Of a stretch of 41,138 nt of DNA, positions 18,901 through 27,339 are shown piece by piece (the stretch's first letter is position 1; each line of letters starts with the position of its first letter). A program made the position numbers and the translations under genes. The notes below the pieces were generated by a model, which was given only the letters and a program-made list of their open reading frames with translations, ran no database searches and was not told where the DNA came from. Source of the DNA: Lagierella massiliensis (lineage in GTDB: Bacteria; Bacillota; Clostridia; Tissierellales; Peptoniphilaceae); contig JAUNLT010000001.1 of assembly GCA_030532135.1 (NCBI GenBank), forward strand, positions 98,691 to 139,828, in the 5' to 3' direction.

Positions 18901-20499
18901 TTATTTACTTTCTATTTTATTAAAATAGTCAAACATATGAATAGGTGCAGGACTTGCTTCGTCTAGATTAGTAAAGTTTTTACCAACAGCAAGTATTGAA
19001 TTTACGTTTGCTATAGGATATTCTACTGCATCTTCAACTAGAATTTGTTGAAGTTCTTTATAGATTTCATCACGTTTTTGTTCATCAGTTTCTTTTTTTG
19101 CACTTTCAAACAGCTCATCTACTTTAGGATTAGAGTAGGCACTAAAGTTTTCCGCAGACCCTGTCTTAAATATAGATGAATAAGAGTGAGGATTATCTCC
19201 CATAACATATCCATTTAAAGCCATATCAAAATCATGATTTGTTGGATCAAGTAATTTTTCAATGAAAGTAGATCTTTCCATAGGAAGAAGTTCAGCATTT
19301 ATGCCTACTTCTTTAAGCATTTCTTGAACTAATAGAGCTTCCTTTTCCTGTGCAGGATTTCCTGAAGTGTACATAAATTTAAGCTCAAGGTTTTCAGCGC
19401 CTGCTTCTTTTAATAAACTTTTTGCCTTATCAAGATCTTGCTCGTATTTTTCAACATCATCTGTATATGATGCAGTATTGATAGAAAATGGTGAGTATGC
19501 AGGAGTTGCATATTCTTTACTCAAGTAAGTTCCTTCAATTAGTTTTTCCTTATCAATAGCATAGGATATTGCTTGACGAACTCTTACGTCTTTTAGGTTT
19601 TCTGAAGAAACTCTAAAGAAAATAGTGTCAACCATTCCCTCTGGGAAAGAAACTATTTGAAAGTTTTCGTTGCTTTCAAATTTAGACACGTCTTTAGGCT
19701 TAATATAGGAAACAGAAATCTCTCCACTTTCTAGTGCGACCATGGATGCGTTTGTGTCTGGGATAACTTTATATGCTATTCCGTCAAGTTTTGCCACATC
19801 GCCATGATATTCATCATATCTTTCAACTTGATATAGTTCGCCGGTTTTATGTTCCTTAAATTTAAAAGGACCACTTCCGATTGGACTTTGGTTTTTTGAA
19901 CTCTTTGCAATATCAGTTTCCCCTTCAAAAACGTGTTTTGGCACAGGTACCATACTTGCGATTCCTTGTGTGAAAGTCATATCAACTTCAGGAAGTTTAT
20001 ATTCCACAGTTTGATCGTCAACCTTAGTATATTGCACTTGTCCTGCTTCTGACTTTAGAAAACTTTGACCCTTAGCATTTTGTTTGTCATCTAAAATAGT
20101 ATCATAGGTGAATATAATGTCGTCTGCAGTTATAGGTGTACCGTCATGCCACTTTATGTCGTTCTTTAACTTAAGAGTATAAGTTAAGAAGTCATCTGAT
20201 GGGGTTATTGACTCCGCTAAACCGTCATAAACTATTTCTCCTGATTTTACATGGTACAAAGCATCATATAAAACATTTGAAATTGTCAAAGAAACTCTGT
20301 CGTTAGCGTATAGGGGATTTACAGAAGTTGGATCAGAACCTATTCCCAAAACCATAAGTCCTCCTTGTGCATTTGCACTATCTGATGTTTGTGTTGCTGC
20401 ATTATCTGTAGATTTTGTTGTATTGTTGTTATCTGTTCCACATGCGGTAATTGCAAATGTGAAAGCTAACAGAATTGCAGCTAATGTTAATTTCTTCAT
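18901..20499 (-). CDS. oppA: Oligopeptide-binding lipoprotein, OppA/SBP_bac_5 family
   Basis: First gene of the peptide importer operon; 532 residues. The N-terminus MKKLTLAAILLAFTFAITAC is a lipoprotein signal with lipobox ITAC and lipidated Cys20, followed by a flexible Asn/Thr/Ser linker. The body is a family 5 solute-binding protein with DPTSVNPLYANDR, LKNDIKWHDGTPITADDI, a VRQAISYAIDKEKL segment and PYLALF-free C-lobe elements ending MFDYFNKIESK. It captures peptides outside the membrane and hands them to OppBC; peptide length preference cannot be read. The ATG follows cggaggt, and a consensus-like promoter precedes it. Confidence 0.93.
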   Translation of the reverse strand: MKKLTLAAILLAFTFAITACGTDNNNTTKSTDNAATQTSDSANAQGGLMVLGIGSDPTSVNPLYANDRVSLTISNVLYDALYHVKSGEIVYDGLAESITPSDDFLTYTLKLKNDIKWHDGTPITADDIIFTYDTILDDKQNAKGQSFLKSEAGQVQYTKVDDQTVEYKLPEVDMTFTQGIASMVPVPKHVFEGETDIAKSSKNQSPIGSGPFKFKEHKTGELYQVERYDEYHGDVAKLDGIAYKVIPDTNASMVALESGEISVSYIKPKDVSKFESNENFQIVSFPEGMVDTIFFRVSSENLKDVRVRQAISYAIDKEKLIEGTYLSKEYATPAYSPFSINTASYTDDVEKYEQDLDKAKSLLKEAGAENLELKFMYTSGNPAQEKEALLVQEMLKEVGINAELLPMERSTFIEKLLDPTNHDFDMALNGYVMGDNPHSYSSIFKTGSAENFSAYSNPKVDELFESAKKETDEQKRDEIYKELQQILVEDAVEYPIANVNSILAVGKNFTNLDEASPAPIHMFDYFNKIESK

Positions 20500-20529
20500 T
20501 TTTACCTCCGTTTGTTTATTTATTAAATT

Positions 20530-20558
20530 AATATACCATTAAGTTTTGTTAAGGTCAA
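20530..20558 (-). promoter_or_regulatory. Promoter of the opp operon
   Basis: On the - strand TTGACC (20553-20558), 17-base spacer, TATATT (20530-20535). It lies about 30 bases before the oppA start codon. No operator was recognised. Confidence 0.65.
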
Positions 20559-20613
20559 ATCCATATAAAAAGCATAGGATTTACCTCTATATTACAATGA
20601 TTTTTTAGTGTAC

Positions 20614-21594
20614 TTAAAGATGAGAGATGACAATATTTGTAAGTTCATCTATTGAAATAAAATTTTTTATTTTTCCATTTTCATATAACTCTTTAAGCCC
20701 ATTATCTAAAGCATTTAAAAGCTTTTTTGAAAGGTCGTATCTTCCTAAAAATTCTAATAGCAAAGTACCTGTAAAAAGCACTTGAATAGCTTTTGTAATT
20801 TGTTTTTCTTCCTTGTTTTTATCTTTTTTGTCAATATCGAATACCACATATTCAATTCCATAGTTTGACTTTGCTTTTAGCGGAGATTCAACTAGGGAAT
20901 TTGCTATGTTTGAAATAATTTCTCCGTACTTGCTCTGACATATTACTACATTAAATGCAGAAGGCTCTTTTATAAATTCCTCTATAAATTCTTCGAAATA
21001 CAAAATATTTAAATTAAGTTTTTTTAATTTTGACTTTTCTTCTTGAACTGTTTCTAAGAAAAAATCATCAAAGTAATTATCAGAGTTTTCTGAAAGCACA
21101 ACAGTGATTGTATTTTCTTTCCTAATTTGAGCTAAAATCCTTGCTCTGTTAAAAACTTCTACAGTTCCGTCTTTACTAATTTGAAAGTTCTTATTAGCTG
21201 AAAAGTCTTTTAAATTTTCAATTTTAGGTAAGAGTTGGTCATTTTCATAGAATAAACTAAAATCTACTTTAGAATATTTGTTTTTAAAAAAATCAAGTCC
21301 CCTTAATCTAAATTCCTGAACTTTTAAATTGTATTCCTCTCTTAAGTGAGTAATGGCAAAGTCGCCTTTTTTCTCATTAGGATTATCCATGGGACCTTTT
21401 ATAGCTAATTTAGTTTTTTCAATACTTTCATAAAAATCTTCTCCAATGTAGACACCTTTTTTTTGATAGTGCCTTAATCCAGCTTCAAAAAGTTCCCATC
21501 GTATATCGGCATTTAGAGGTCTAAAAACTCTCCTCAATGCACGAGTTACTTCAAAACCTATTCCGTCACCTTCAATCATTGAAACTCTAGTCAT
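20614..21594 (-). CDS. Divergent isocitrate/isopropylmalate dehydrogenase-family protein, probable pseudoenzyme
   Basis: A 326-residue protein starting at the ATG at 21594 behind ggaggt; the longer open frame to 21696 lacks a ribosome site. It keeps the family skeleton: MIEGDGIGFEVTRALRRVF at the N-terminus, AIKGPMDNP in place of the usual GKGP/GSVGGP, LREEYNLKVQEFR aligning with LRKxxDLxANLRP (Arg85 and Arg96 kept), and VVICQSKYGEIISNIANSLV aligning with VVTxNxFGDILSDLAS. The catalytic Tyr, the catalytic Lys and the cofactor-binding HGSAPDIAG motif are not recognisable. The metal-binding aspartates appear as Glu225 and Asn229, with Glu also at the third site. Dehydrogenase activity is therefore unlikely; the function is unknown. 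It lies alone between oppA and the tRNA-Thr terminator. No frameshift or stop suggests decay: the frame is clean over its whole length. Confidence 0.72.
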   Translation of the reverse strand: MTRVSMIEGDGIGFEVTRALRRVFRPLNADIRWELFEAGLRHYQKKGVYIGEDFYESIEKTKLAIKGPMDNPNEKKGDFAITHLREEYNLKVQEFRLRGLDFFKNKYSKVDFSLFYENDQLLPKIENLKDFSANKNFQISKDGTVEVFNRARILAQIRKENTITVVLSENSDNYFDDFFLETVQEEKSKLKKLNLNILYFEEFIEEFIKEPSAFNVVICQSKYGEIISNIANSLVESPLKAKSNYGIEYVVFDIDKKDKNKEEKQITKAIQVLFTGTLLLEFLGRYDLSKKLLNALDNGLKELYENGKIKNFISIDELTNIVISHL

Positions 21595-21693
21595 ATTAAC
21601 CTCCATTATATTTATTAAAATATTGTCTATAATTTTATTTATACCCATTTGTAGAAAAAATATTTTAATAATTAAAATATATTTAATTAAATA

Positions 21694-21726
21694 CAAAAAA
21701 AAGCATCCTTGTAAAAAGAATGCTTT
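21694..21726 (-). terminator. Terminator after tRNA-Thr
   Basis: On the - strand the stem aaagcattctt pairs with aaggatgcttt (21716-21726 with 21700-21710, one T-G wobble, loop tttac), followed by a run of at least eight T (21694-21702). It separates the tRNA from the IDH-like gene. Confidence 0.88.
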
Positions 21727-21730
21727 AAAA

Positions 21731-21806
21731 TGGAGCTCACTGCCGGAATCGAACCGGCGACCTCTTCCTTACCATGGAAGCGCTCTACCTACTGAGCTAA
21801 GAGAGC
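21731..21806 (-). tRNA. tRNA-Thr (anticodon GGT)
   Basis: A 76-base cloverleaf on the - strand with encoded CCA (21731-21733). Acceptor gctctct/agtgagc, D arm gctc-agtaggta-gagc, anticodon stem cttcc/ggaag enclosing atggtaa (anticodon GGT), variable aggtc, T arm gccgg-ttcgatt-ccggc. One mismatch, T-T, occurs at acceptor position 5-68. It reads ACC/ACT codons. It has its own consensus promoter and terminator. Confidence 0.95.
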
Positions 21807-21818
21807 AAATATAAATAT

Positions 21819-21847
21819 ATTATAAATGAGGGAAAAAAGATTGTCAA
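21819..21847 (-). promoter_or_regulatory. Consensus promoter of tRNA-Thr
   Basis: TTGACA (21842-21847 on the - strand), a 17-base spacer, TATAAT (21819-21824): a full match to the housekeeping consensus, ending 12 bases before the tRNA 5' end. Confidence 0.88.
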
Positions 21848-22012
21848 TTTAAAATTAAATACAAGAAAAACGCATTTCGTGAAATCGTTTATATTTCAAT
21901 ATTTATTAAAGTTTTATTAAGATATATTAAAAGAAAATGTTTTTTTGCTTGTAAATAATTAAAATTTGAGTTAATATAAAAGGGAAGAAATTTTAGGAAA
22001 GGGAGTGCTATT

Positions 22013-25000
22013 TTGAAACCAAAACTTAGAAGAGTAAGTTCTTTGTTACTTGCATTTGCTATGATTATTTCTGTATTTGCAGGAACAACCACATTTGCTC
22101 AAGAAGATGAAAAGGATTTCGGAAAGAGATTTTCTGCCAATTTAGAAGAAAAAGAAACTGCCGAAAACAAAATTGACTCTGATGTTAAAAAAGTTGATAA
22201 AGACGAAAATATTAGAGTTATCGTTGAATTGAAGTCAGATTCTATCTTAGAAACTGCAATCAAAGAAAAGAAAACTATAAGCGAAATGAGTAATAGACAG
22301 TTTAAGTCTAGAGCTACAGCTTTAGTTAAAGAGCAGGACAAGGTTGCAAATAAGGTAGAAGACAAAGGTGTAGAGATTGAAAAACTTAATAACTTCACAG
22401 TTGCTGTTAACGGTTTCTCAGCTAATATTAAAGCTGAAAATGTTGAAGCATTAGCTGAACAACCTGAAGTTAAAAAAGTGTATATTTCTAGAGAATACAC
22501 TAAACCTACAGTTACAATGCACAGTTCTAAAGACCTTGTAAACGTTATAGAGAACGTATGGGGAGAGGAATTAGAATACAAAGGTGAAGGTTCTATAATC
22601 TCTATTATAGACTCTGGATTTGATATTACACACAAGGACTTTAAAATCACAGATAATACAAAGGTTGCTTTAAACGAAGCTAAGGTAAATGAAATTATAG
22701 CTTCAACTAAGGGAACTAATAGACCTCTTAATGGTAAATATGGAAATGAAAAATTCCCATATATTTATGACTACCAAGACAGAGATCAAGATGTTAAAGA
22801 ACATAAAGACAGTGGACAACACGGACAGCACGTTGCTGGTACTGTTGCAGCTAATGGAGATAAAAATGGAATTAAAGGTGTAGCACCTGAAGCCCAAATT
22901 CTTGGAATGAAAGTTTTCGGTGACGACCTTAACAATAGCACTGTATTTTCCGATGTATACATTCAAGCTATAGAAGATTCAATTATACTTGGGGCAGATG
23001 CAATAAATATGTCACTTGGATGGCCAGTAAGACCTTATAATGCCAATGACTTTGCACTTGAAGAGCAAGCTCTTAAAAGAGCAGAAGAAGGCGGAATACT
23101 TGTATGTGTAGCAGCAGGTAATGACGGATCTTCTGCATCAGGAACAAGTGGAAACTCTCCAGAAAATCCTGATTTAGGTGTGCTAGGTACTCCTGCATTA
23201 TATGAAAGTCCATTTGCGATTGCATCCTTTGAAAATTCAAAGCTCAATGGATCTGAAGTTGTATTAATAAATAATGGTAAAGAAGAAAAAATAGATACTT
23301 CTATCTTTTCTGGTACAAGCGACGATCAACTACCTGTTGAAGCTGAATATATATATGCAAACTTCGGCGAAGAAGCTGCATATAAAGGTAAAGACGCTAC
23401 AGGAAAAATCGTTTTAGTACAAAGAGGTGGACCTGAAGAAGCTGCTTCTTTCACAAGTAAAAAAGACATCGCTCAAGCTAAAGGAGCTGTTGGACTTATA
23501 ATCTTTAACCATAAAGATGGTGGAAACTCTTTAATGACCATGCTAATTGATGGAGAGGTAAAGGTTCCAGTTACCTTTATAGGTCATGATGATGGTCTAA
23601 GTTTAGTAAACACTTTAAAAAATTCACCTAATGCTAAGGTTAGAATTACTGAGAGAGGAACAGTAGATAATCCTACAGCTAATACTATGAGTTCATTCTC
23701 AAGCTGGGGTCCAACTTCAGACTTAAGACTAAAACCTGAATTAACTGCTCCAGGGGGACAAATTTACTCAACTCAAAACGATGATAAATATACTGTTATG
23801 AGTGGTACTTCTATGGCTACACCTCATGTAGCAGGTGCAGTAGGACTTGTAAAACAAGGTTTAGTTAACTATGAAAAATCAGGATTAACTGAAAGAGCTA
23901 AGTACAATAGAGCTACTTTTGCAGAAATTGCAAAGACAAGACTTATGAATACAGCTGTACCTCAAAAAGCTGATGGAACATATTACTATTCTGTAAACCT
24001 ACAAGGTGCAGGTATGATGAATGTTGCAAATGCAATTAAATCTCCTGTAAGAGCTTATGCAACAGGTACAAATGACGAAGTAAAAGATGCTAAACTTGCT
24101 TTAATGGAAATAGATGGTAAGTTTGAAGCGGAATTACTATTAAAGAACGATAGTGATAGAGAAGTTACTTACAATATAGATATTCTTGGACTTAAAGAAA
24201 ATATTGAAACAGTAACTAATGAAGACGGAAGCAGTTGGGAATATCTAGATCAAACAACTAAAAATCTTGATATTAAAAATTCAGGAGCAAAGGAAGTAAC
24301 TGTTCCTGCAGGTAAAGATGCAACTGTAAAAGTAACAGCTTCTTATAGTAAAGAAGATGTTAGAAACAACCAATTTGTAACAGGTTATATTCAACTTACT
24401 GACAAAGCTGCTAAAGAGCCTACTCTTTCAATTCCTTTTATGGGATTCAATGGTAAATGGGCAGAGCTTGATGCACTTGATGGTCTATTCCAATATGACG
24501 AACCTACACAGTTAGGATGGGCAGGTTTTGGATTTGATAATTACAATAGATACAATGCAAATTATCTTCCAAATGGAGTTGAAAAAATAGATGAAAATGG
24601 AATGGTTACAGACGGAGAAGGTACAAAAACTGAAGTAGTTTACTTTGGTCAAGATACAAAAGTTGTTCCTGTTATAACTCCACTTAGAAACATGGATACT
24701 CTTGTTATGACAATTGAAGACAAGGATGGTAACCAACTTAAGAAAATAAACGATCTTAGAATGGTTTCTAAGGTAAATAGGTTAGACCAAGGTAATTTAC
24801 CTATGAACTGGTATAACGAAAGATGGGATGGTAAGGTAAATAATGAACTTGTACCTGAAGGACAAGTTAATTACTTTAAATTTGATGCAAAAATTAACTT
24901 TAAGGGAGAAAACCAAGTTAAAAAATATGCATTAGTTGGAGACTATACTTATCCTGAAATTAAAGACATCAAGGTAAATAAGGATACTAGAGAAGTAACT

Positions 25001-26782
25001 GCAACTATTACAGATAATTTAACAGGAGTAGAATATATTTGGTTAAGAACTCCAGATACTAATAGAGAGGGACAATATATAGATTTTGACCTTCTAGACA
25101 ACGAAAACTATAAAGATTTCTCTTATGATGAAACTACGGGAGAGGTTAAATTTAAGATTCCAGAAAGCTTTGATTTAGATAAAGAAATTGCTTTATGTGC
25201 AGAAGACGGTGTTTGGAACTGGACTGTAGAAACTCTTGGAACAAATGCTCCTGAAAAGGACATGAGAATTCAATTCTCAAACCCAGGACTTCTAGAATAT
25301 GTTCAAGGAAGTACAGAAGTTAACGGAACTATTTCAAACCTTGAAAAAGGCACAACTGTTAAAGTTGTACTTGAAGAACTAGACCCTGATACTAATGAAG
25401 TTATTTCAGGTCCTGTTGAGGCTGAGGTAAAATGGAATCCTAGAGGATATTATGAATTTAACGGCATAATAGAGTTAAAAACTCAAGGTCATGCAGTAAT
25501 TAGAGCTACTGCAACAACTTTAAGACAAACTCATGGAGCTGTTTTAGACTTATTCAACGATACTACTCCTCCGGAAATTGAAGTTGTTAAGACTGAATGT
25601 GTAGATGAAAACCATGTAACATTCACACTTAGAGTTAAAGAAAATTACTGGTATACAGATATTAACCTATTTAGAGATGGTGGAGAAAACCCTGAAAAGG
25701 TAAAAAGAATTGACCATTCATACGGAGAACTTAAAGGTACTCCTATTGATGAAGAAATTGAAGTAACTTATCAGCTACATGAAGGCGAAAACGTATTTAG
25801 ATTTGTTGTAAATGACGACCATGGAATGGAAGCTGAAGTTATAAAGAAAATTATTCCAGGACAATGTGAAGTTGAAACTCCTGAAGAAGATAACAAAGTA
25901 GAAGTAACAGAGTTATTTGGAAAAGGAAGATATCAAACAGCTGTTGAAGTATCTAAAGAGGCGTTTGATAAAGCTGACACTGTAATATTAGCATCAGGAA
26001 AATCTTTCCCTGACGCACTTGCAGCATCAACTTATGCAGGTATTGCAAAGGCACCTATACTTTTAACTGATGATGGAAGTTTGAGTGAAGAAGTTCTTGC
26101 TGAAATTGAAAGACTTGGTGCATCAAATGTACTTGTAGTAGGTGGAGATAGTCTAATCCCAGAATCTATTGTAAAGGTTTTAAAAGACAAAGATCTTACT
26201 GTTGAAAGAATTTCTGGTGAGAATAGATATGAAACTGCTGTAGACTTATTTAATAAGAAAATTGTTGATAAGCAAAATATAATAGTTGTAAATGGCGATA
26301 AATTTGCAGACGCATTGTCAATTGCTCCTTATGCAGGACTTAAGGAATATGGAATCATCTTAACTGATGGAAAAACAATTGATCAAAGTGTTCTTAAAGA
26401 AGCTCAAACTGTTTTAATAGTTGGTGGATCAAGCTCAGTTTCAGAAGAACTTGAAAAAGAACTTGTGTCAAAAGGACTTGAAGTTTCAAGAATTAAAGGT
26501 AGCAATAGATATGCTACATCTTTAAACGTAGCTAAAGAATTATTCTACGATGCTACAAGAGTTGAAATTGCAGATGGTAGTGACTTCCCTGACTCATTGA
26601 CAGGTGCGGTTCTTGGTATTAAGAATAAAGCTCCAATGATATTAGTACCTAGAGATACAATACTTCCAGAGGCTGTTGATTTCATCAAGGGATTAAGACT
26701 TGAAGGAATTGATATAATTGGTGGTAATGGTTCAGTAGGTGAAGAAGTTAGAGAAACTTTGAAGAACATTGAAGTTAAGTAA
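22013..26782 (+). CDS. Cell-wall-anchored S8 (subtilisin-type) envelope protease, C5a peptidase/lactocepin-like, with three CWB2 modules
   Basis: A 1589-residue secreted protease with a TTG start at 22013 behind aggaaagggag. A signal peptide (ending near TTTFA) is followed by a propeptide-like region (about residues 35-165) containing VNGFSANIKAENVEAL. The catalytic domain has Asp200 (SIIDSGFDITHKDF), His270 (GQHGQHVAGTVA), oxyanion Asn in CVAAGNDGS and Ser600 (SGTSMATPHVAGAV). A PA insert lies between His and Ser (about 400-525), recognisable by GKIVLVQRGG and VGLIIFNH. Fn3-like modules typical of lactocepin and streptococcal C5a peptidase follow. The C-terminal part (about 1298-1589) carries three CWB2 modules (LFGKGRYQTA, RISGENRYETA, RIKGSNRYATS) in place of an LPXTG signal. 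Likely roles are digestion of host or environmental proteins for peptide uptake, or cleavage of host immune factors; the target is unknown. A perfect hairpin follows. Confidence 0.93.
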   Translation: MKPKLRRVSSLLLAFAMIISVFAGTTTFAQEDEKDFGKRFSANLEEKETAENKIDSDVKKVDKDENIRVIVELKSDSILETAIKEKKTISEMSNRQFKSRATALVKEQDKVANKVEDKGVEIEKLNNFTVAVNGFSANIKAENVEALAEQPEVKKVYISREYTKPTVTMHSSKDLVNVIENVWGEELEYKGEGSIISIIDSGFDITHKDFKITDNTKVALNEAKVNEIIASTKGTNRPLNGKYGNEKFPYIYDYQDRDQDVKEHKDSGQHGQHVAGTVAANGDKNGIKGVAPEAQILGMKVFGDDLNNSTVFSDVYIQAIEDSIILGADAINMSLGWPVRPYNANDFALEEQALKRAEEGGILVCVAAGNDGSSASGTSGNSPENPDLGVLGTPALYESPFAIASFENSKLNGSEVVLINNGKEEKIDTSIFSGTSDDQLPVEAEYIYANFGEEAAYKGKDATGKIVLVQRGGPEEAASFTSKKDIAQAKGAVGLIIFNHKDGGNSLMTMLIDGEVKVPVTFIGHDDGLSLVNTLKNSPNAKVRITERGTVDNPTANTMSSFSSWGPTSDLRLKPELTAPGGQIYSTQNDDKYTVMSGTSMATPHVAGAVGLVKQGLVNYEKSGLTERAKYNRATFAEIAKTRLMNTAVPQKADGTYYYSVNLQGAGMMNVANAIKSPVRAYATGTNDEVKDAKLALMEIDGKFEAELLLKNDSDREVTYNIDILGLKENIETVTNEDGSSWEYLDQTTKNLDIKNSGAKEVTVPAGKDATVKVTASYSKEDVRNNQFVTGYIQLTDKAAKEPTLSIPFMGFNGKWAELDALDGLFQYDEPTQLGWAGFGFDNYNRYNANYLPNGVEKIDENGMVTDGEGTKTEVVYFGQDTKVVPVITPLRNMDTLVMTIEDKDGNQLKKINDLRMVSKVNRLDQGNLPMNWYNERWDGKVNNELVPEGQVNYFKFDAKINFKGENQVKKYALVGDYTYPEIKDIKVNKDTREVTATITDNLTGVEYIWLRTPDTNREGQYIDFDLLDNENYKDFSYDETTGEVKFKIPESFDLDKEIALCAEDGVWNWTVETLGTNAPEKDMRIQFSNPGLLEYVQGSTEVNGTISNLEKGTTVKVVLEELDPDTNEVISGPVEAEVKWNPRGYYEFNGIIELKTQGHAVIRATATTLRQTHGAVLDLFNDTTPPEIEVVKTECVDENHVTFTLRVKENYWYTDINLFRDGGENPEKVKRIDHSYGELKGTPIDEEIEVTYQLHEGENVFRFVVNDDHGMEAEVIKKIIPGQCEVETPEEDNKVEVTELFGKGRYQTAVEVSKEAFDKADTVILASGKSFPDALAASTYAGIAKAPILLTDDGSLSEEVLAEIERLGASNVLVVGGDSLIPESIVKVLKDKDLTVERISGENRYETAVDLFNKKIVDKQNIIVVNGDKFADALSIAPYAGLKEYGIILTDGKTIDQSVLKEAQTVLIVGGSSSVSEELEKELVSKGLEVSRIKGSNRYATSLNVAKELFYDATRVEIADGSDFPDSLTGAVLGIKNKAPMILVPRDTILPEAVDFIKGLRLEGIDIIGGNGSVGEEVRETLKNIEVK

Positions 26783-26786
26783 AATT

Positions 26787-26819
26787 AAAAGTGAAAGTAA
26801 CTTAGTTACTTTCACTTTT
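26787..26819. terminator. Bidirectional terminator between the S8 protease gene and yacP
   Basis: A 15-bp perfect stem (26787-26801 with 26805-26819, loop tta) spelling aaaagtgaaagtaac. T-runs follow on both strands. The stop codon of the - strand yacP gene (26812-26814) lies inside the stem. Confidence 0.92.
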
Positions 26820-27339
26820 TTAATTTCTTAGAAATTTCGTCTAATACGCTCTTAGTATAGTCATCAATTACGACTAAGTTTTTATTATTGTAATCTGATT
26901 TTTTTATTTTCATTCGGTTAAGCTGACTTTTTAAACTATTGTATTCTATTAATAGTTCATCTGAAGAAAGTCTAGTACCACCTCTAGAAAGTATGGTCTG
27001 TTGAATTAAATTATCATCGGTTGCAACTCGGATTATATCTTTCTTTCCAGTTAAATCTAAGATTCGCTCTATATAGCTGTCGGCTGTTTCCTTTTCTTTT
27101 GTAAAGTAAATTCTAATATTTTTATAGTCTTTTTCACCGATGGTTCTCTCTCCTTTTGCAAGATAGGCATCAAAGACTAAGTAGACTTGTTCATCTCCCA
27201 GTGCTTGATATTCGGACAAAATATTTATAAGCTCTTCCCTAGAAGCATCTAGGCTAATATTGTTTTTTATAGCTATTAATTTTGGCCAGGCATTAATTAT
27301 ATTGTATCCGTCTACAAAGAGGTATCTTTTTCTATTCAT
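26812..27339 (-). CDS. yacP: NYN-domain ribonuclease, YacP/Rae1-like
   Basis: A 175-residue PIN-like NYN-domain protein: the acidic strand-loop YLFVDGYNIINAWP at the N-terminus, VYLVFDAY in the middle and RVATDDNLIQQ further on supply the acidic metal-binding residues. In Bacillus subtilis the homologue Rae1 (YacP) is a ribosome-associated endonuclease cutting certain mRNAs in a translation-dependent way. It overlaps rlmB by 8 bases, the same neighbour as in Bacillus. The C-terminus (EISKKLKK) is basic. Confidence 0.88.
   Translation of the reverse strand: MNRKRYLFVDGYNIINAWPKLIAIKNNISLDASREELINILSEYQALGDEQVYLVFDAYLAKGERTIGEKDYKNIRIYFTKEKETADSYIERILDLTGKKDIIRVATDDNLIQQTILSRGGTRLSSDELLIEYNSLKSQLNRMKIKKSDYNNKNLVVIDDYTKSVLDEISKKLKK

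Noticed and set aside
21623-21814. 63-codon + strand open frame across the tRNA-Thr gene
   Set aside because: It runs through a complete antisense tRNA and its terminator; the C-terminal peptide is simply translated tRNA sequence.
22099-22650. 183-codon open frame on the - strand at the start of the S8 protease gene
   Set aside because: Antisense to the signal and pro region; Ser/Leu-rich, no ribosome site, no domain.
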